Assembly: GCA_008501765.1 (NCBI GenBank)
Contig: QQUE01000002.1
Coordinates: forward strand, 1,114,336-1,178,335
From: Calditrichota bacterium
Lineage (GTDB): Bacteria > Zhuqueibacterota > Zhuqueibacteria > Zhuqueibacterales > Geothermadaptataceae
Length of the DNA stretch: 64,000 nt
Reading direction: 5' to 3'
The stretch's first letter is position 1; every line of letters begins with the position of its first letter. This document shows positions 46,353 to 55,145 of this stretch, in pieces. Under the pieces are notes generated by a model that was not told the DNA's origin, ran no database searches, and was given only the letters and a program-made list of their open reading frames with translations. A program made the translations under genes and the position numbers.

Positions 46353-49300
46353 TTCGAACTCCTTTTCTGCTCCTTGGGCAATAAAATGTTCACTGTGGTC
46401 TGGTAATCCTGATAATCACGTATTTTATGCAGGCTGTTCGACATGGGTTTGCTTTCCACATTTATTTCTCCGCCGTGCATATCGATAAATTCTTTGCAGA
46501 TTTTTAAACCGATACCAGTCCCTGAAATATAGCGAATGGAATCCTTGGCTTTACTTCGTAAAAATCCTTTAAAAATTTTTTCCCGCTCTTCGGGTGGAAT
46601 ACCCAAGCCCCGATCGCTTATTGCAATTAAAATTTGAGATCCACTATCATACCCTTTTATATTTATCAACTGCCTGTAGTGTGAATATTTCACGGCATTT
46701 TCGATAATATTATTAAACACCTGCTCGATTTTAGGTTTATCAATAACAATTTTTGGCAATCGGCGAATATTATCACGAACTGCAATTCTTATCCCTCGCT
46801 CCAAAGCACGCAGTTTATAGTTATCTACGCATCCCTGGATGATATCTTGTAGGTAGTGCTTCTGAAAATCGCACCCAACACCAACGCGGGTTTTTTCCGT
46901 AAGAAATAGAGAATTATCGACGTGACGTTTTGCTCGGTAGACTTCTTCCTGAATGATTTGAATATATTTATCGATATCATTGCCGCTATAGGATTCCTGT
47001 AAATGGTCCTTTAAACCACCGATCTGCGTTAAAATATTGTGCAAGGGATTGCGAAATTCGTGGGCGGTTTCTGCAATCGTTGTTTCCAGGCGATCAATGG
47101 CGATCAGTCCATGAATATTTCGAATCGCAATCGCGGATTGGCTGGCGAAGGTATGCAGCACTTTCATGTGTTCCTGAACAGTTTCTTTGTCCTTGTTTTT
47201 AATTTCATCATTGTCTGTGAGATCAATTTGCAGGACACCGATTAGCTCTGATTTAGCGATCAGCGGAATGACGTATTGTGAATTAATTTTTGCCTTGCGT
47301 ACCAAATTTTTATCAAAGCGCAAATCCTTGGCACAATTTGCAATAAACTCAGCTTTTTTCGAGCGAAGGATGGCAGCGCAAATATTTTTTCCGGTCAGGG
47401 GATAAATGGAATCGGATTGTATAGCTTTCCAATTTTCCCCCATGGCAAGTTTCCCCTCAATCGTCTGGTTGTCTTTATTGACCAGCGACAACATACCTTT
47501 ATCAAATCCAACACTTTTTAAGCTTTTAAAAATATGATCGATTGCTTCATCTTCAGTAGCTACGTTTAGCAATTTAATACTGGCTTCGTTGAGCGCGTCC
47601 AATTGTTTTTGTAAATTTAGGCGGACTTTGATATCATCCTTGAGCTTGTTGTGCAAATCGCGATGGGCAAGAGAAAGTCCTGTTAGTTTTGTCAAATGTT
47701 CAACCAGGCGTTTTTCATCATCCGTGATCACTTTGCGAAATTCTTTTGAATATCCAACTTCCAAAGTCCCAATAATTTCCGATCCTTTCAAAAGGGGCGT
47801 TATCAGGCGCACATATTTATCGTGACCAAATTTATTATAGATATATTCATCCAGCCGTTCATCGTAGTGATCGATATAAAATTGTTCACCATGGCGCACA
47901 ACCCATGCCTGAATATCTTTGCTGTCCAGTGAGTGGACCGCCAAATGAAGAAATTCTTTATCCACATTACGGCCGTGGACACTACTGATGGTATTTTTTT
48001 TCTTGTCGATGAGAGAAATCCAGGCGAATTGAAAATCGAGGTCCGATGTGACAGCATCCAGCAGGCTTTCATAAACAACTTCATTGTCAATTTGACTGCT
48101 GACTGTTGTTTGCTGCACCCGTTCTGCTGCTCTCAACCGTTGAATTACCCGGTTCTTAGTTTCAAGCAGGTTGGCATTGTATAATGCAACAGCTGCCTGA
48201 TTTGCTAATGTTTCGAGGTAGGACACATCGGCCTGGGAGAAGGCATTTTTTTCAGCGCTATCGACGCTGTACACACCAAGTTTACGGGATTTTCCTGTCT
48301 CATTATCGTGGTAAGTAATTGGAATTACTATTTTTGAGCGCACGGACGGGAAGATGGCATTCCATTTTATTTCGGGGTCAGAATGGACATCCCCTGAATA
48401 ACAGGGTTTCTGATTCATGAAAACATGACCAGTAAAACCGGTGTCCGCTGGTGTGCCGATATCCGGACATTTCTCTGTCCGGTCTTTTGAGCTCAATGCC
48501 TGAAATTCCAGAGTTTGCTCTTGCTCATTGTATAATTTAAAATAGGCTCGGGTTGACTTGGGGATCTGCAAACCGAATGCTGTAACTTGTTCCAATAATA
48601 AGTCGGAGTTTTTTGAGGTCAGCAATGCTTGTCCAATAGTCAATAAAGCCCGTGATTTACTTAAATCTTTTGCAATGCCGATACTGCCGTTAAATCGACC
48701 AAATTCATCCGAAACCATGCTCACAGAAAGGGCGGCATAAACCGGCTCTCCCTTTTTATTGCACAAGATTGTCTCATAGTTTGAAATGTTGCCGTCCTCA
48801 CTCGCATGTAATTTATCCTTAATATCGCGTGCTCTGTCAAGGTTTGAATTCGTGTCATCAGAGTAGTAAGCTTGCGTTATACTTTTTCCCATTAAATCGC
48901 CGAACATGGTCTGTGCTCCGGGATTCATATAAATGATTTTCCCGAATTTGGAACTGATAATCACCGGGTCCGGTGTGGAATTCACAATTAACTGATGCTG
49001 TTTAAGCTTGTCAATTAATTGCGATCTTTGTAGGGATACCTGCATTTTAGAAGTGAATATTTGTAGCAGTGGTTCATCGAAGTTTTTTGAAAAATAGATA
49101 TTTTTACCGGCTTTCCCGGTGCTATCGAGTTTGTTATAAGCAATCAGAATTCCATCCAGCTGCTCCCTGGTACCAAAAATCGGATTCGCAATTGCCGAAT
49201 AAATCTTTCCCGATTGCAAATATTGATTAGGATTTTCCGGATTATTACTGCCGTATTTATCAGTGGAGTATGGTTGCGCATTGATTAATTTTTTATGCCT

Positions 49301-50044
49301 GAGAACAGTCCCAAGTAAGTTGTTGGACGAGCCATCCAAATTAACGGTTTTCGATATTGTTTTTGTTAATTTCCCTGACCTGGTAAATCCAGCACATAAG
49401 GTTGCTCTTTTATTTTTAACGAACCAAAGGCTACAATATTCCGCATCCAGGAGCTCAATTGTTTGTCGGCCAAGGTAATCGTAATGTTTGGGAATTGAAA
49501 TGCCATCAGGTTCTGCAAGAAATTTATCACTAACCCGTGATAGAACTTCTAATTTTTGCGTCGTTCTTCCTGCATCCCATTTCGCTTCCGCCTCCCCCAG
49601 AAACGATGAACAAATATTGGCCACAGATTCAGTCAACATCTTCCGTGCTTTATCTTCCAGAATTCGATCTGATGATTCAAACAGCAAGAAGCCAACTATT
49701 CGGTGAAGATCATTTTTGATGGGATAGAAGAGTTTGTTTGAATCATCTCTCGTCGTGGATATTCCTTTTAGCGGTAATGCGTTGTAGGTGAGTACAGGAA
49801 ATGGATTTACCGGCTTTCTCAGTGTGGTTTGCAACTTTGCCGGCAGTTCGTTCAAACCAACTGAGCAACTGCTGGTGCAGTTGGTTTTTGGATAGGCACA
49901 TTCACTGCAATAGACACAAGTCAGATGATTTTCTTTTCCATTTAAATGCAATAAAAGCACTGAATCGGAACTGAGCATCGAGATGGTGCTGCTCAAAAGA
50001 TCATGCATGAGGTGCCGGGTTGGTCTTGCACTATGTCGGATCAT
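46349..50044 (-). CDS. Multi-GAF/PAS histidine kinase with N-terminal cysteine cluster
   Basis: 1231 residues without a membrane segment. The N-terminal GAF-like domain contains a cysteine cluster at 43, 46, 49, 56 and 60 (CVYCSECAYPKTNC and following). A second GAF lies near 170-340, a PAS domain near 355-465 (IVNSTPDPVIISSKFGKIIYMNPGA). Three more GAF domains follow near 475-630, 655-800 and 830-975. The kinase core has His995 in ETAHEFRNPLHNIL, N-box FNNIIENAVKYS, and DRGLGIP and GTGIGLKICKEF. It is the first gene of the four-gene set and probably the signal entry point. The cysteines could hold a metal or iron-sulfur centre; that is inference. Confidence 0.93.
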   Translation of the reverse strand: MIRHSARPTRHLMHDLLSSTISMLSSDSVLLLHLNGKENHLTCVYCSECAYPKTNCTSSCSVGLNELPAKLQTTLRKPVNPFPVLTYNALPLKGISTTRDDSNKLFYPIKNDLHRIVGFLLFESSDRILEDKARKMLTESVANICSSFLGEAEAKWDAGRTTQKLEVLSRVSDKFLAEPDGISIPKHYDYLGRQTIELLDAEYCSLWFVKNKRATLCAGFTRSGKLTKTISKTVNLDGSSNNLLGTVLRHKKLINAQPYSTDKYGSNNPENPNQYLQSGKIYSAIANPIFGTREQLDGILIAYNKLDSTGKAGKNIYFSKNFDEPLLQIFTSKMQVSLQRSQLIDKLKQHQLIVNSTPDPVIISSKFGKIIYMNPGAQTMFGDLMGKSITQAYYSDDTNSNLDRARDIKDKLHASEDGNISNYETILCNKKGEPVYAALSVSMVSDEFGRFNGSIGIAKDLSKSRALLTIGQALLTSKNSDLLLEQVTAFGLQIPKSTRAYFKLYNEQEQTLEFQALSSKDRTEKCPDIGTPADTGFTGHVFMNQKPCYSGDVHSDPEIKWNAIFPSVRSKIVIPITYHDNETGKSRKLGVYSVDSAEKNAFSQADVSYLETLANQAAVALYNANLLETKNRVIQRLRAAERVQQTTVSSQIDNEVVYESLLDAVTSDLDFQFAWISLIDKKKNTISSVHGRNVDKEFLHLAVHSLDSKDIQAWVVRHGEQFYIDHYDERLDEYIYNKFGHDKYVRLITPLLKGSEIIGTLEVGYSKEFRKVITDDEKRLVEHLTKLTGLSLAHRDLHNKLKDDIKVRLNLQKQLDALNEASIKLLNVATEDEAIDHIFKSLKSVGFDKGMLSLVNKDNQTIEGKLAMGENWKAIQSDSIYPLTGKNICAAILRSKKAEFIANCAKDLRFDKNLVRKAKINSQYVIPLIAKSELIGVLQIDLTDNDEIKNKDKETVQEHMKVLHTFASQSAIAIRNIHGLIAIDRLETTIAETAHEFRNPLHNILTQIGGLKDHLQESYSGNDIDKYIQIIQEEVYRAKRHVDNSLFLTEKTRVGVGCDFQKHYLQDIIQGCVDNYKLRALERGIRIAVRDNIRRLPKIVIDKPKIEQVFNNIIENAVKYSHYRQLINIKGYDSGSQILIAISDRGLGIPPEEREKIFKGFLRSKAKDSIRYISGTGIGLKICKEFIDMHGGEINVESKPMSNSLHKIRDYQDYQTTVNILLPKEQKRSSK

Positions 50045-50266
50045 AATAGCCCCATTATTAGATCTGATTAAATTGTTCGATGAAAGCGTGCTGCAAGTTC
50101 ACACTATTAAATAAAATAGCGATTAAAAAATACTCGTTTTAATTGCCATTTTTCAAAGAGCTTTGGCAGGTGTATCAGCGTTTCAGGCTGTTTGTTTTAT
50201 CGAGTTCGGAATTAATCTTGATTTAGAAAGAGAAGTGAGGGAAGCGCTGATAATAAATTTAAATAT

Positions 50267-50282
50267 TGCGAAAAATGTGCCA
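50267..50282 (-). promoter_or_regulatory. Candidate sigma-54 promoter for the phosphorelay operon
   Basis: On the minus strand the sequence TGGCACATTTTTCGCA has the invariant GG and GC dinucleotides separated by exactly ten bases. It differs from TGGCAC-N5-TTGCA at one base. It points at the GAF/PAS kinase gene, leaving a leader of about 210 bases. The same operon encodes a sigma-54 activator, so autoregulation would be natural. Confidence 0.45.
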
Positions 50283-50357
50283 GATACGATAATCAGTTTA
50301 ATATATTGATTCTAATAAAATTATATTTTTTCCCCAATTCAAGGATTAAATAAAAAT

Positions 50358-50395
50358 GGTGGGAATTCCCCCATATTTTGGGGAGAAAACCCACC
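50358..50395 (-). terminator. Interrupted palindrome, terminator or activator site
   Basis: GGTGGG (50358-50363) pairs with CCCACC (50390-50395), and inner CCCC pairs with GGGG. In minus-strand sense the stem is followed by ATTTTTATTT, fitting a terminator for the small gene that ends 38 bases earlier. It also lies about 75 to 115 bases upstream of the candidate sigma-54 promoter, a usual place for an activator site. Confidence 0.5.
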
Positions 50396-50433
50396 ACTTG
50401 ACATGTGATAGCAGCGCGGCCTTAATTGTCATT

Positions 50434-50667
50434 TCATCTGCTCCCGCTTGTGTCATTTTTCGGTCGTTTTTTTTCGGGTTCCGCTAATGTGGGATCGTCT
50501 GAATTCGCGGCATCTTGTTTGTCCAATATTTCACCAATTCTGTCGATAGCCCGTATCAGCGAGTCAGCAATTTCGTTTACATCAAAATGAATAATTAAGA
50601 CACCCGATGTCATGAGGTAATAAACTACCAGGTAGCTAATCACAATCATTTTAAATGCACTTTTCAT
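50434..50667 (-). CDS. Small single-span membrane protein
   Basis: 77 residues from the second of two adjacent ATG codons, which sits at good distance from AAGGAGG. One hydrophobic segment (MIVISYLVVYYLMTSGVLIIHF) is followed by a charged, helical, C-terminal part (NEIADSLIRAIDRIGEILDKQ) and a Lys/Glu-rich tail. A much longer frame upstream runs into the RlmB gene and is not credible. I recognise no family. Confidence 0.6.
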   Translation of the reverse strand: MKSAFKMIVISYLVVYYLMTSGVLIIHFDVNEIADSLIRAIDRIGEILDKQDAANSDDPTLAEPEKKRPKNDTSGSR

Positions 50668-50848
50668 CATGGCCTCCTTGCCTTTTAGTGAGTGTAGGCT
50701 ATGGCTTGCCTTGTCTTTATTCAAATCTGGTGCCACAATGATGATGATTGCGTAATACATGGAAAAACAGGAGTTTATGTTTGGATTGTTTTTTCGCTTT
50801 AGAATAATAATTGGTGGGTTTTCACATCGATTTTGGTGCCTATTTACA

Positions 50849-51583
50849 TCACTTCTGAAGCTGCCGCACGCGTTCGTAAAAGAAAACGGCCGCAGCCGTA
50901 GACACATTTAAAGAGTTGACCTTGCCGTGCATAGGTAGGGAGGTGAGGAAATCGCATTTTTCTTTAACCAGCCGGTGCAGGCCTTGTCCCTCGCGGCCAA
51001 AGACAAAACCGGTTGCCATTTTTAGATCGAGCTGCCAAATTCCGGATTCCCCTTCCGAATCTGCGCCAACCAGCCAAAAGCCATTTTTTTGTAGTTCATC
51101 CATAGCGCGAACGAGATTGGGCACTTCAACGACTGGCACGTGCAGCGCGGCCCCGGCGCTTGCTTTTATCGTTCCCGGCGATAATTTTGCCGATCGGCGC
51201 TTGGGAATAATGACGCCGTCAATTCCGGCGCCATCGGCTACTCTTAAAATAGCCCCAAAGTTGTGCGGATCTTCAATCCCATCCAGCAGCACGACCGACG
51301 GTTTGTCTTTTGATTTGACTTTGTCCAGCAAATCTTTCATTGAAAAAGACGGTAAACCATCTAAAAACAAAAGAATTCCCTGGTGGTTTTCCCCATCACT
51401 TTGCCGCAGCAACGTATCTTTGTTTACGCGCTTAACCGGGATACGTTTGGTTCGGGCAAACTCAGTAATTTTCGCGGCAAAATGCCGTTCTGCGCTATCG
51501 AGCAATAAAATTCTGGTTACGGGTAAATCAGCTTCAAGCGCCTCAAACGCTGGCCGTCGGCCGATAATTTTTAATTCAGACAT
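50849..51583 (-). CDS. rlmB: 23S rRNA (guanosine-2'-O-)-methyltransferase RlmB-type (SpoU family)
   Basis: 244 residues. The N-terminal substrate-binding domain starts IIGRRPAFEAL. The trefoil-knot SpoU domain shows the three family motifs: DPHNFGAILRVADGAGIDGV, FVFGREGQGLHRLV and the closing SLPMHGKVNSLNVSTAAAV. It uses S-adenosylmethionine to methylate a ribose in 23S rRNA (G2251 in E. coli), though SpoU paralogues with other targets exist. It follows the PTS IIA-like gene by 9 bp. Confidence 0.93.
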   Translation of the reverse strand: MSELKIIGRRPAFEALEADLPVTRILLLDSAERHFAAKITEFARTKRIPVKRVNKDTLLRQSDGENHQGILLFLDGLPSFSMKDLLDKVKSKDKPSVVLLDGIEDPHNFGAILRVADGAGIDGVIIPKRRSAKLSPGTIKASAGAALHVPVVEVPNLVRAMDELQKNGFWLVGADSEGESGIWQLDLKMATGFVFGREGQGLHRLVKEKCDFLTSLPMHGKVNSLNVSTAAAVFFYERVRQLQK

Positions 51584-51592
51584 ATTTTCTCA

Positions 51593-52096
51593 TTAATCAA
51601 ACTGGCGAACAATCCGGAGAACTTCTCCGGGTTTTGTCAGCCACATAAATTCATTGTAAGTGCCGTCGAAGCGGAACATGGTAGCAATTTGCTTATATAT
51701 TTTCAGATGCAGATCGCCCACTTTTGCCGGTGTAGCAATTATAAAAAAAATGTGCGATAAACCCTGGTCGATCGCTTGGAAATTAATGCCTTCATCCGAG
51801 CGGGCAAAGCCAACCACAGGGGTGCGGATATATCGCGACCGAACATGGGGAATGGCCAGTCCGTCGACCAGGGCGGTGCTGGCTTGCCGTTCCCGGTTCA
51901 CGAAATCTTTGTGTAATTTGCGTTTATGCAGCACAAAATTATCTTTATCCAGAATGTTGACAAACTCTTCAAGATAGCTCTCTTTTTGTTTTTGCTGCCA
52001 TTTTTCGAGGTTTAATTCAGGATTGTCCGGTGGTTCCTCCGGCGGCGCTAAATTCAGCTCAATCATGTCCACCGACATCAGACGCACAAGATTCAT
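51593..52096 (-). CDS. PTS IIA-like (PtsN type) phospho-acceptor protein
   Basis: 167 residues with the fructose/PtsN-type IIA fold. The phospho-accepting His lies in GLAIPHVRS, preceded by NRERQASTALVDG, and SHIFFIIATPAKVGDLHLKI matches the second half of the family. An extra 45 residues precede the domain (LAPPEEPPDNPELNLE), which is Pro/Glu rich. No sugar permease genes are nearby, so a regulatory role like PtsN is more likely than sugar uptake. Confidence 0.88.
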   Translation of the reverse strand: MNLVRLMSVDMIELNLAPPEEPPDNPELNLEKWQQKQKESYLEEFVNILDKDNFVLHKRKLHKDFVNRERQASTALVDGLAIPHVRSRYIRTPVVGFARSDEGINFQAIDQGLSHIFFIIATPAKVGDLHLKIYKQIATMFRFDGTYNEFMWLTKPGEVLRIVRQFD

Positions 52097-52215
52097 TGTT
52101 CTCAGTTCCGTTAGTCACAAAATTCCTTTTTCAAACTTTTAAATTTAACAGTTTGTCACAAATACACCAGTTTTTTATTTAAATGAAAATGGCAGCGTAT
52201 AATTATTGGCTTAAC

Positions 52216-54144
52216 TTACCCATCATTTTCAGGTTTTTTATCATCCTTTTTATTTTTGTTAAAAAGGCCATCCAGTTTTTTCTTTGCTTCATTTTCGAGT
52301 TTCTTTTTTTCCTTCTCAGCTGCGCTTTGGACTTTGCCTGTTTCCTCTGCCAGCTTTACTTCCAACTCTTTCTTTTTAGCCGCCAATTTATCGGTTTCTG
52401 CTTTAATCCTGTTCTCTAAAACAGCCATTTCTTCATCGACTTTAGATTTGAATCCAGCAAGTGCAGCATCCGCTTTTTCCCGGTTTGCAGCCACTTCCTG
52501 TTGTACACGATTTTCTACATCCTGCCGGGCTTTTGTTACATTTTTATCTAAAATATTTTTTAATCTTTGTGACAGTACATTGTCGATATTGGAGCTCAAT
52601 TTGAGCACGCGGTCATCATTTTCGGTTTTAAGTTGCGCACTGATTTCGACGACACGAACGCCATCGAGCACCTCGCGGATAGTTTTTGAAATTCGATTGT
52701 CATCTGATTGCGCATATTTAAACTGAACAGGTTCCGCATGTACTTTTAGATTTAAGTTCATCTGCTCGTCGCGCAAAAATCCGGTAAAATTCAGATCCCC
52801 TTTTTCCGCGACCAATTCCGTTGGTAAATTTTTATTTTCTTTCAATTTCACCGAACCCAACCTGAAATCCTGTGCATCAATCCAGACGGAGTCTTTGGCG
52901 ATTTCGCTCACGTGATCAAGAACGGAGCGTATTTTGTAGCCATTTCCGGCAGATTTTTGAATTTCCAATTCAGCTTTCGTCGGTTCTCCGAATACGGCTG
53001 GCTGATTCGTCAGGCCGAAAATTTTTCCGGAAACATTGTAAGCATTTGAATTCTCTTTTCCAGTTGATCCAGTTAGAAGTATTTTTCGAATGAGGAAATC
53101 TGGAAATTTGTGATGAAATGGAAAATAGATATCCTGCCCGGCAAATCGTTCCGGTTCCGGTTCTTTTTCTGATTCCAATAATATGGCGGCAGCGGGAAAA
53201 TAACGCCGTGCAAGGTTGAGATAATGCAGTAAGTTTTCGATTTTCTCAATTAACGGCGCACCGAAAAGTAGCAACCCGACATCCCGGGTGTCCAGCTCCT
53301 TCAGCCGAGCCAGATTTTTTGCTTTCGATATATCGGCCTGCACCTGTTTTTTTAAATTATCATATTTTTCTGTAACAGATTTGAAGCTGCCCTGTGCACT
53401 TGATTTGTCAGCCTGGATATCATTTTGTAATTTATCAACTTCCTTTGTAATTGCACCGAGGTCTGCAAGCGTTTTTTGTATTTTGAGGATATCCATATTT
53501 TTATCAATGTTCAGCGCATCAATTTTTTTCTTTAATGCATTAATCCGCTCAGTGTAGTTCTGGTTTTTCAGTTTTGCACTGAAAAATTCGCTGCTGCTAT
53601 CTACTTCCTGCGCTAATAAACTGTAGCCGGCAACGGACTGTAATTTATCTATTTGGATTAAGGAATCGATATTTAATTTCCGGGTTAATTCAGCAAATTC
53701 GAGCGCGGGCAGAGCGTGCATTTCCTCTTTGAGCGCATTTTGTGTCTTTGCAAATACGCCAGATTTTTTCGCTTTTGCTGCTTTATTCCGGGGCAAACTG
53801 CCACTCGATTGTCGCGCTGTCCCGCTTTGCACATTTTCGATTCGCATTTCGGTTATAATTACCTTCCTCCAAAACAAAGGTGTGAATTCCAGTTTAAAAT
53901 TGGCCTCCCCGGTTTCGATGAGATTGGTCATTGGTTTGTCTTTGTTAGCAATTTGTAAACGGTCCCAGCCGCATTGCAAATCGAACAAACTAAAGTGCAT
54001 TGCGTCGATTTCAACCCGGGCGCCAAATATGAGCTCACCGGATTTTTCAGTGGCCCTTTCGAGATATTTATTTTGGGTGATGAAATACAGAGCGGCACTG
54101 AAAAGCGCCACGACAATTATAAAAATCAGGGCATTTTTTCGCAT
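52216..54144 (-). CDS. TIGR03545-family protein, AsmA-like with coiled coils
   Basis: 642 residues. A single N-terminal membrane segment (ALIFIIVVALFSAALYFI) leads to an AsmA-like beta region (GARVEIDAMHFSLFDLQCGW). Long charged coiled-coil helices cover 165-280, a second beta region 330-540, and a very Lys/Glu-rich helix closes the protein (560-642). The order and the partner gene match the TIGR03545/TIGR03546 pair seen in marine and FCB-type bacteria. The role is not established; AsmA-like proteins act in envelope lipid transport or outer-membrane protein assembly. Its start overlaps the partner stop (TAATG). Confidence 0.85.
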   Translation of the reverse strand: MRKNALIFIIVVALFSAALYFITQNKYLERATEKSGELIFGARVEIDAMHFSLFDLQCGWDRLQIANKDKPMTNLIETGEANFKLEFTPLFWRKVIITEMRIENVQSGTARQSSGSLPRNKAAKAKKSGVFAKTQNALKEEMHALPALEFAELTRKLNIDSLIQIDKLQSVAGYSLLAQEVDSSSEFFSAKLKNQNYTERINALKKKIDALNIDKNMDILKIQKTLADLGAITKEVDKLQNDIQADKSSAQGSFKSVTEKYDNLKKQVQADISKAKNLARLKELDTRDVGLLLFGAPLIEKIENLLHYLNLARRYFPAAAILLESEKEPEPERFAGQDIYFPFHHKFPDFLIRKILLTGSTGKENSNAYNVSGKIFGLTNQPAVFGEPTKAELEIQKSAGNGYKIRSVLDHVSEIAKDSVWIDAQDFRLGSVKLKENKNLPTELVAEKGDLNFTGFLRDEQMNLNLKVHAEPVQFKYAQSDDNRISKTIREVLDGVRVVEISAQLKTENDDRVLKLSSNIDNVLSQRLKNILDKNVTKARQDVENRVQQEVAANREKADAALAGFKSKVDEEMAVLENRIKAETDKLAAKKKELEVKLAEETGKVQSAAEKEKKKLENEAKKKLDGLFNKNKKDDKKPENDG

Positions 54145-54671
54145 TAGATTTCCCCTATTCTTTGCAGTTTATCGATCCATTTGTACAACGAGGATCCTTT
54201 GATGAGCTGTACAATTTTCCACTTTTGGATACGGGGTTCCAACGTATTCCGGTAATAAACGATAAATTTCTTCATCGCGATGTAGATGGGATAAAGAAAT
54301 AGCAGGGCGCTAACCAGGCTTCCCAGAACAACGGTGTTGTAAAATTTTGTGAGTGGAGCGATCGGTAAGTTGTACAAAGATTCCCATAATCCCTGCAAGG
54401 CTGGAATTTGAACTAATAACAAGAATCCCAAATCATGAAATAGCGGGTCGAAAAACCAGGCGATGAGGCTCGTTAACATAATTCCTACGAAACCTGCTGC
54501 AAGATTGACATTAAAAAGCAGCAGGAGCAACCAGAAAAAGAGCCCGTGCAAAGTGAAAAAAGGCATGAGCCCAATCGCAAATCCGAGTGAAAAACCGGCT
54601 GATACCTGCCCCGGTGTATCCCCGGCACGCAGGGCTTTTAAGAATTTGGCAATAAATTTTAACCAGAACAT
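54144..54671 (-). CDS. TIGR03546-family membrane protein (DUF2062-like)
   Basis: 175 residues. The start FIAKFLKALRAGDTPGQVSAGFSLGFAIGLMPFFTLHG has the family's conserved T-P and F-x-G-x-x-P features. About four membrane segments follow, with DPLFHDLGFLLLVQIP between them. It is the constant partner of TIGR03545 proteins, and overlaps that gene by one base here. The function is unknown; the partner's AsmA-like domain suggests envelope biogenesis. Confidence 0.88.
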   Translation of the reverse strand: MFWLKFIAKFLKALRAGDTPGQVSAGFSLGFAIGLMPFFTLHGLFFWLLLLLFNVNLAAGFVGIMLTSLIAWFFDPLFHDLGFLLLVQIPALQGLWESLYNLPIAPLTKFYNTVVLGSLVSALLFLYPIYIAMKKFIVYYRNTLEPRIQKWKIVQLIKGSSLYKWIDKLQRIGEI

Positions 54672-55145
54672 TGCAATCCTTTCTCGGTTTGTTTTTATTC
54701 ATCGAGAACATGGGTGTCGAAATATTGTGAGGTGAAATTAACTTATTTGGTACAAATTTATCAAAACAGGATAAACGTAATCAGGATTTGGGATAAATTC
54801 AATAATTATCAATTTGTTAGTTGTTGTAATATTGTTAAAATTTTTCGATATCCAAATCAAAAAGTTTTTCATCGCACGATTTCTCTCAATTTCCAGTCTA
54901 AATGATGGGCAATTTTTGCTTTTCCTTTTTACCGATGGCTTTCCTCAGAATATGAAATAGCCCGGGAATGCAATCCCTCGATATAGCATTCATGAATCGG
55001 AGGTTGATGCATTCGGACGAATATTTTCGACAAAAAAATAAAAGTTCCAGCGGCTTTATGTTGATTTTCAAATAAAAAAAAACGATTTTATGCAGCTTGA
55101 AGAAGAATTGATTTAAAATTTATTTCACAGGATTTATACGAATAT
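54672..55145. other. Divergent intergenic region
   Basis: This stretch of 474 bases is AT-rich and holds the promoters of TIGR03546 and the CDF transporter gene. I see no RNA gene, no long hairpin and no repeat family in it. Confidence 0.5.

Larger units (their letters stand above)
50045..50433. other. Control region between the phosphorelay operon and the small membrane protein gene
   Basis: No gene is visible. It contains a candidate sigma-54 promoter reading toward the operon (50267-50282) and an imperfect palindrome (50358-50395), listed separately. Confidence 0.6.

Noticed and set aside
50668-50907. Extended start of the small membrane protein.
   Set aside because: It would overlap the 3' end of rlmB and put a non-signal segment ahead of a well-placed ribosome site and ATG.
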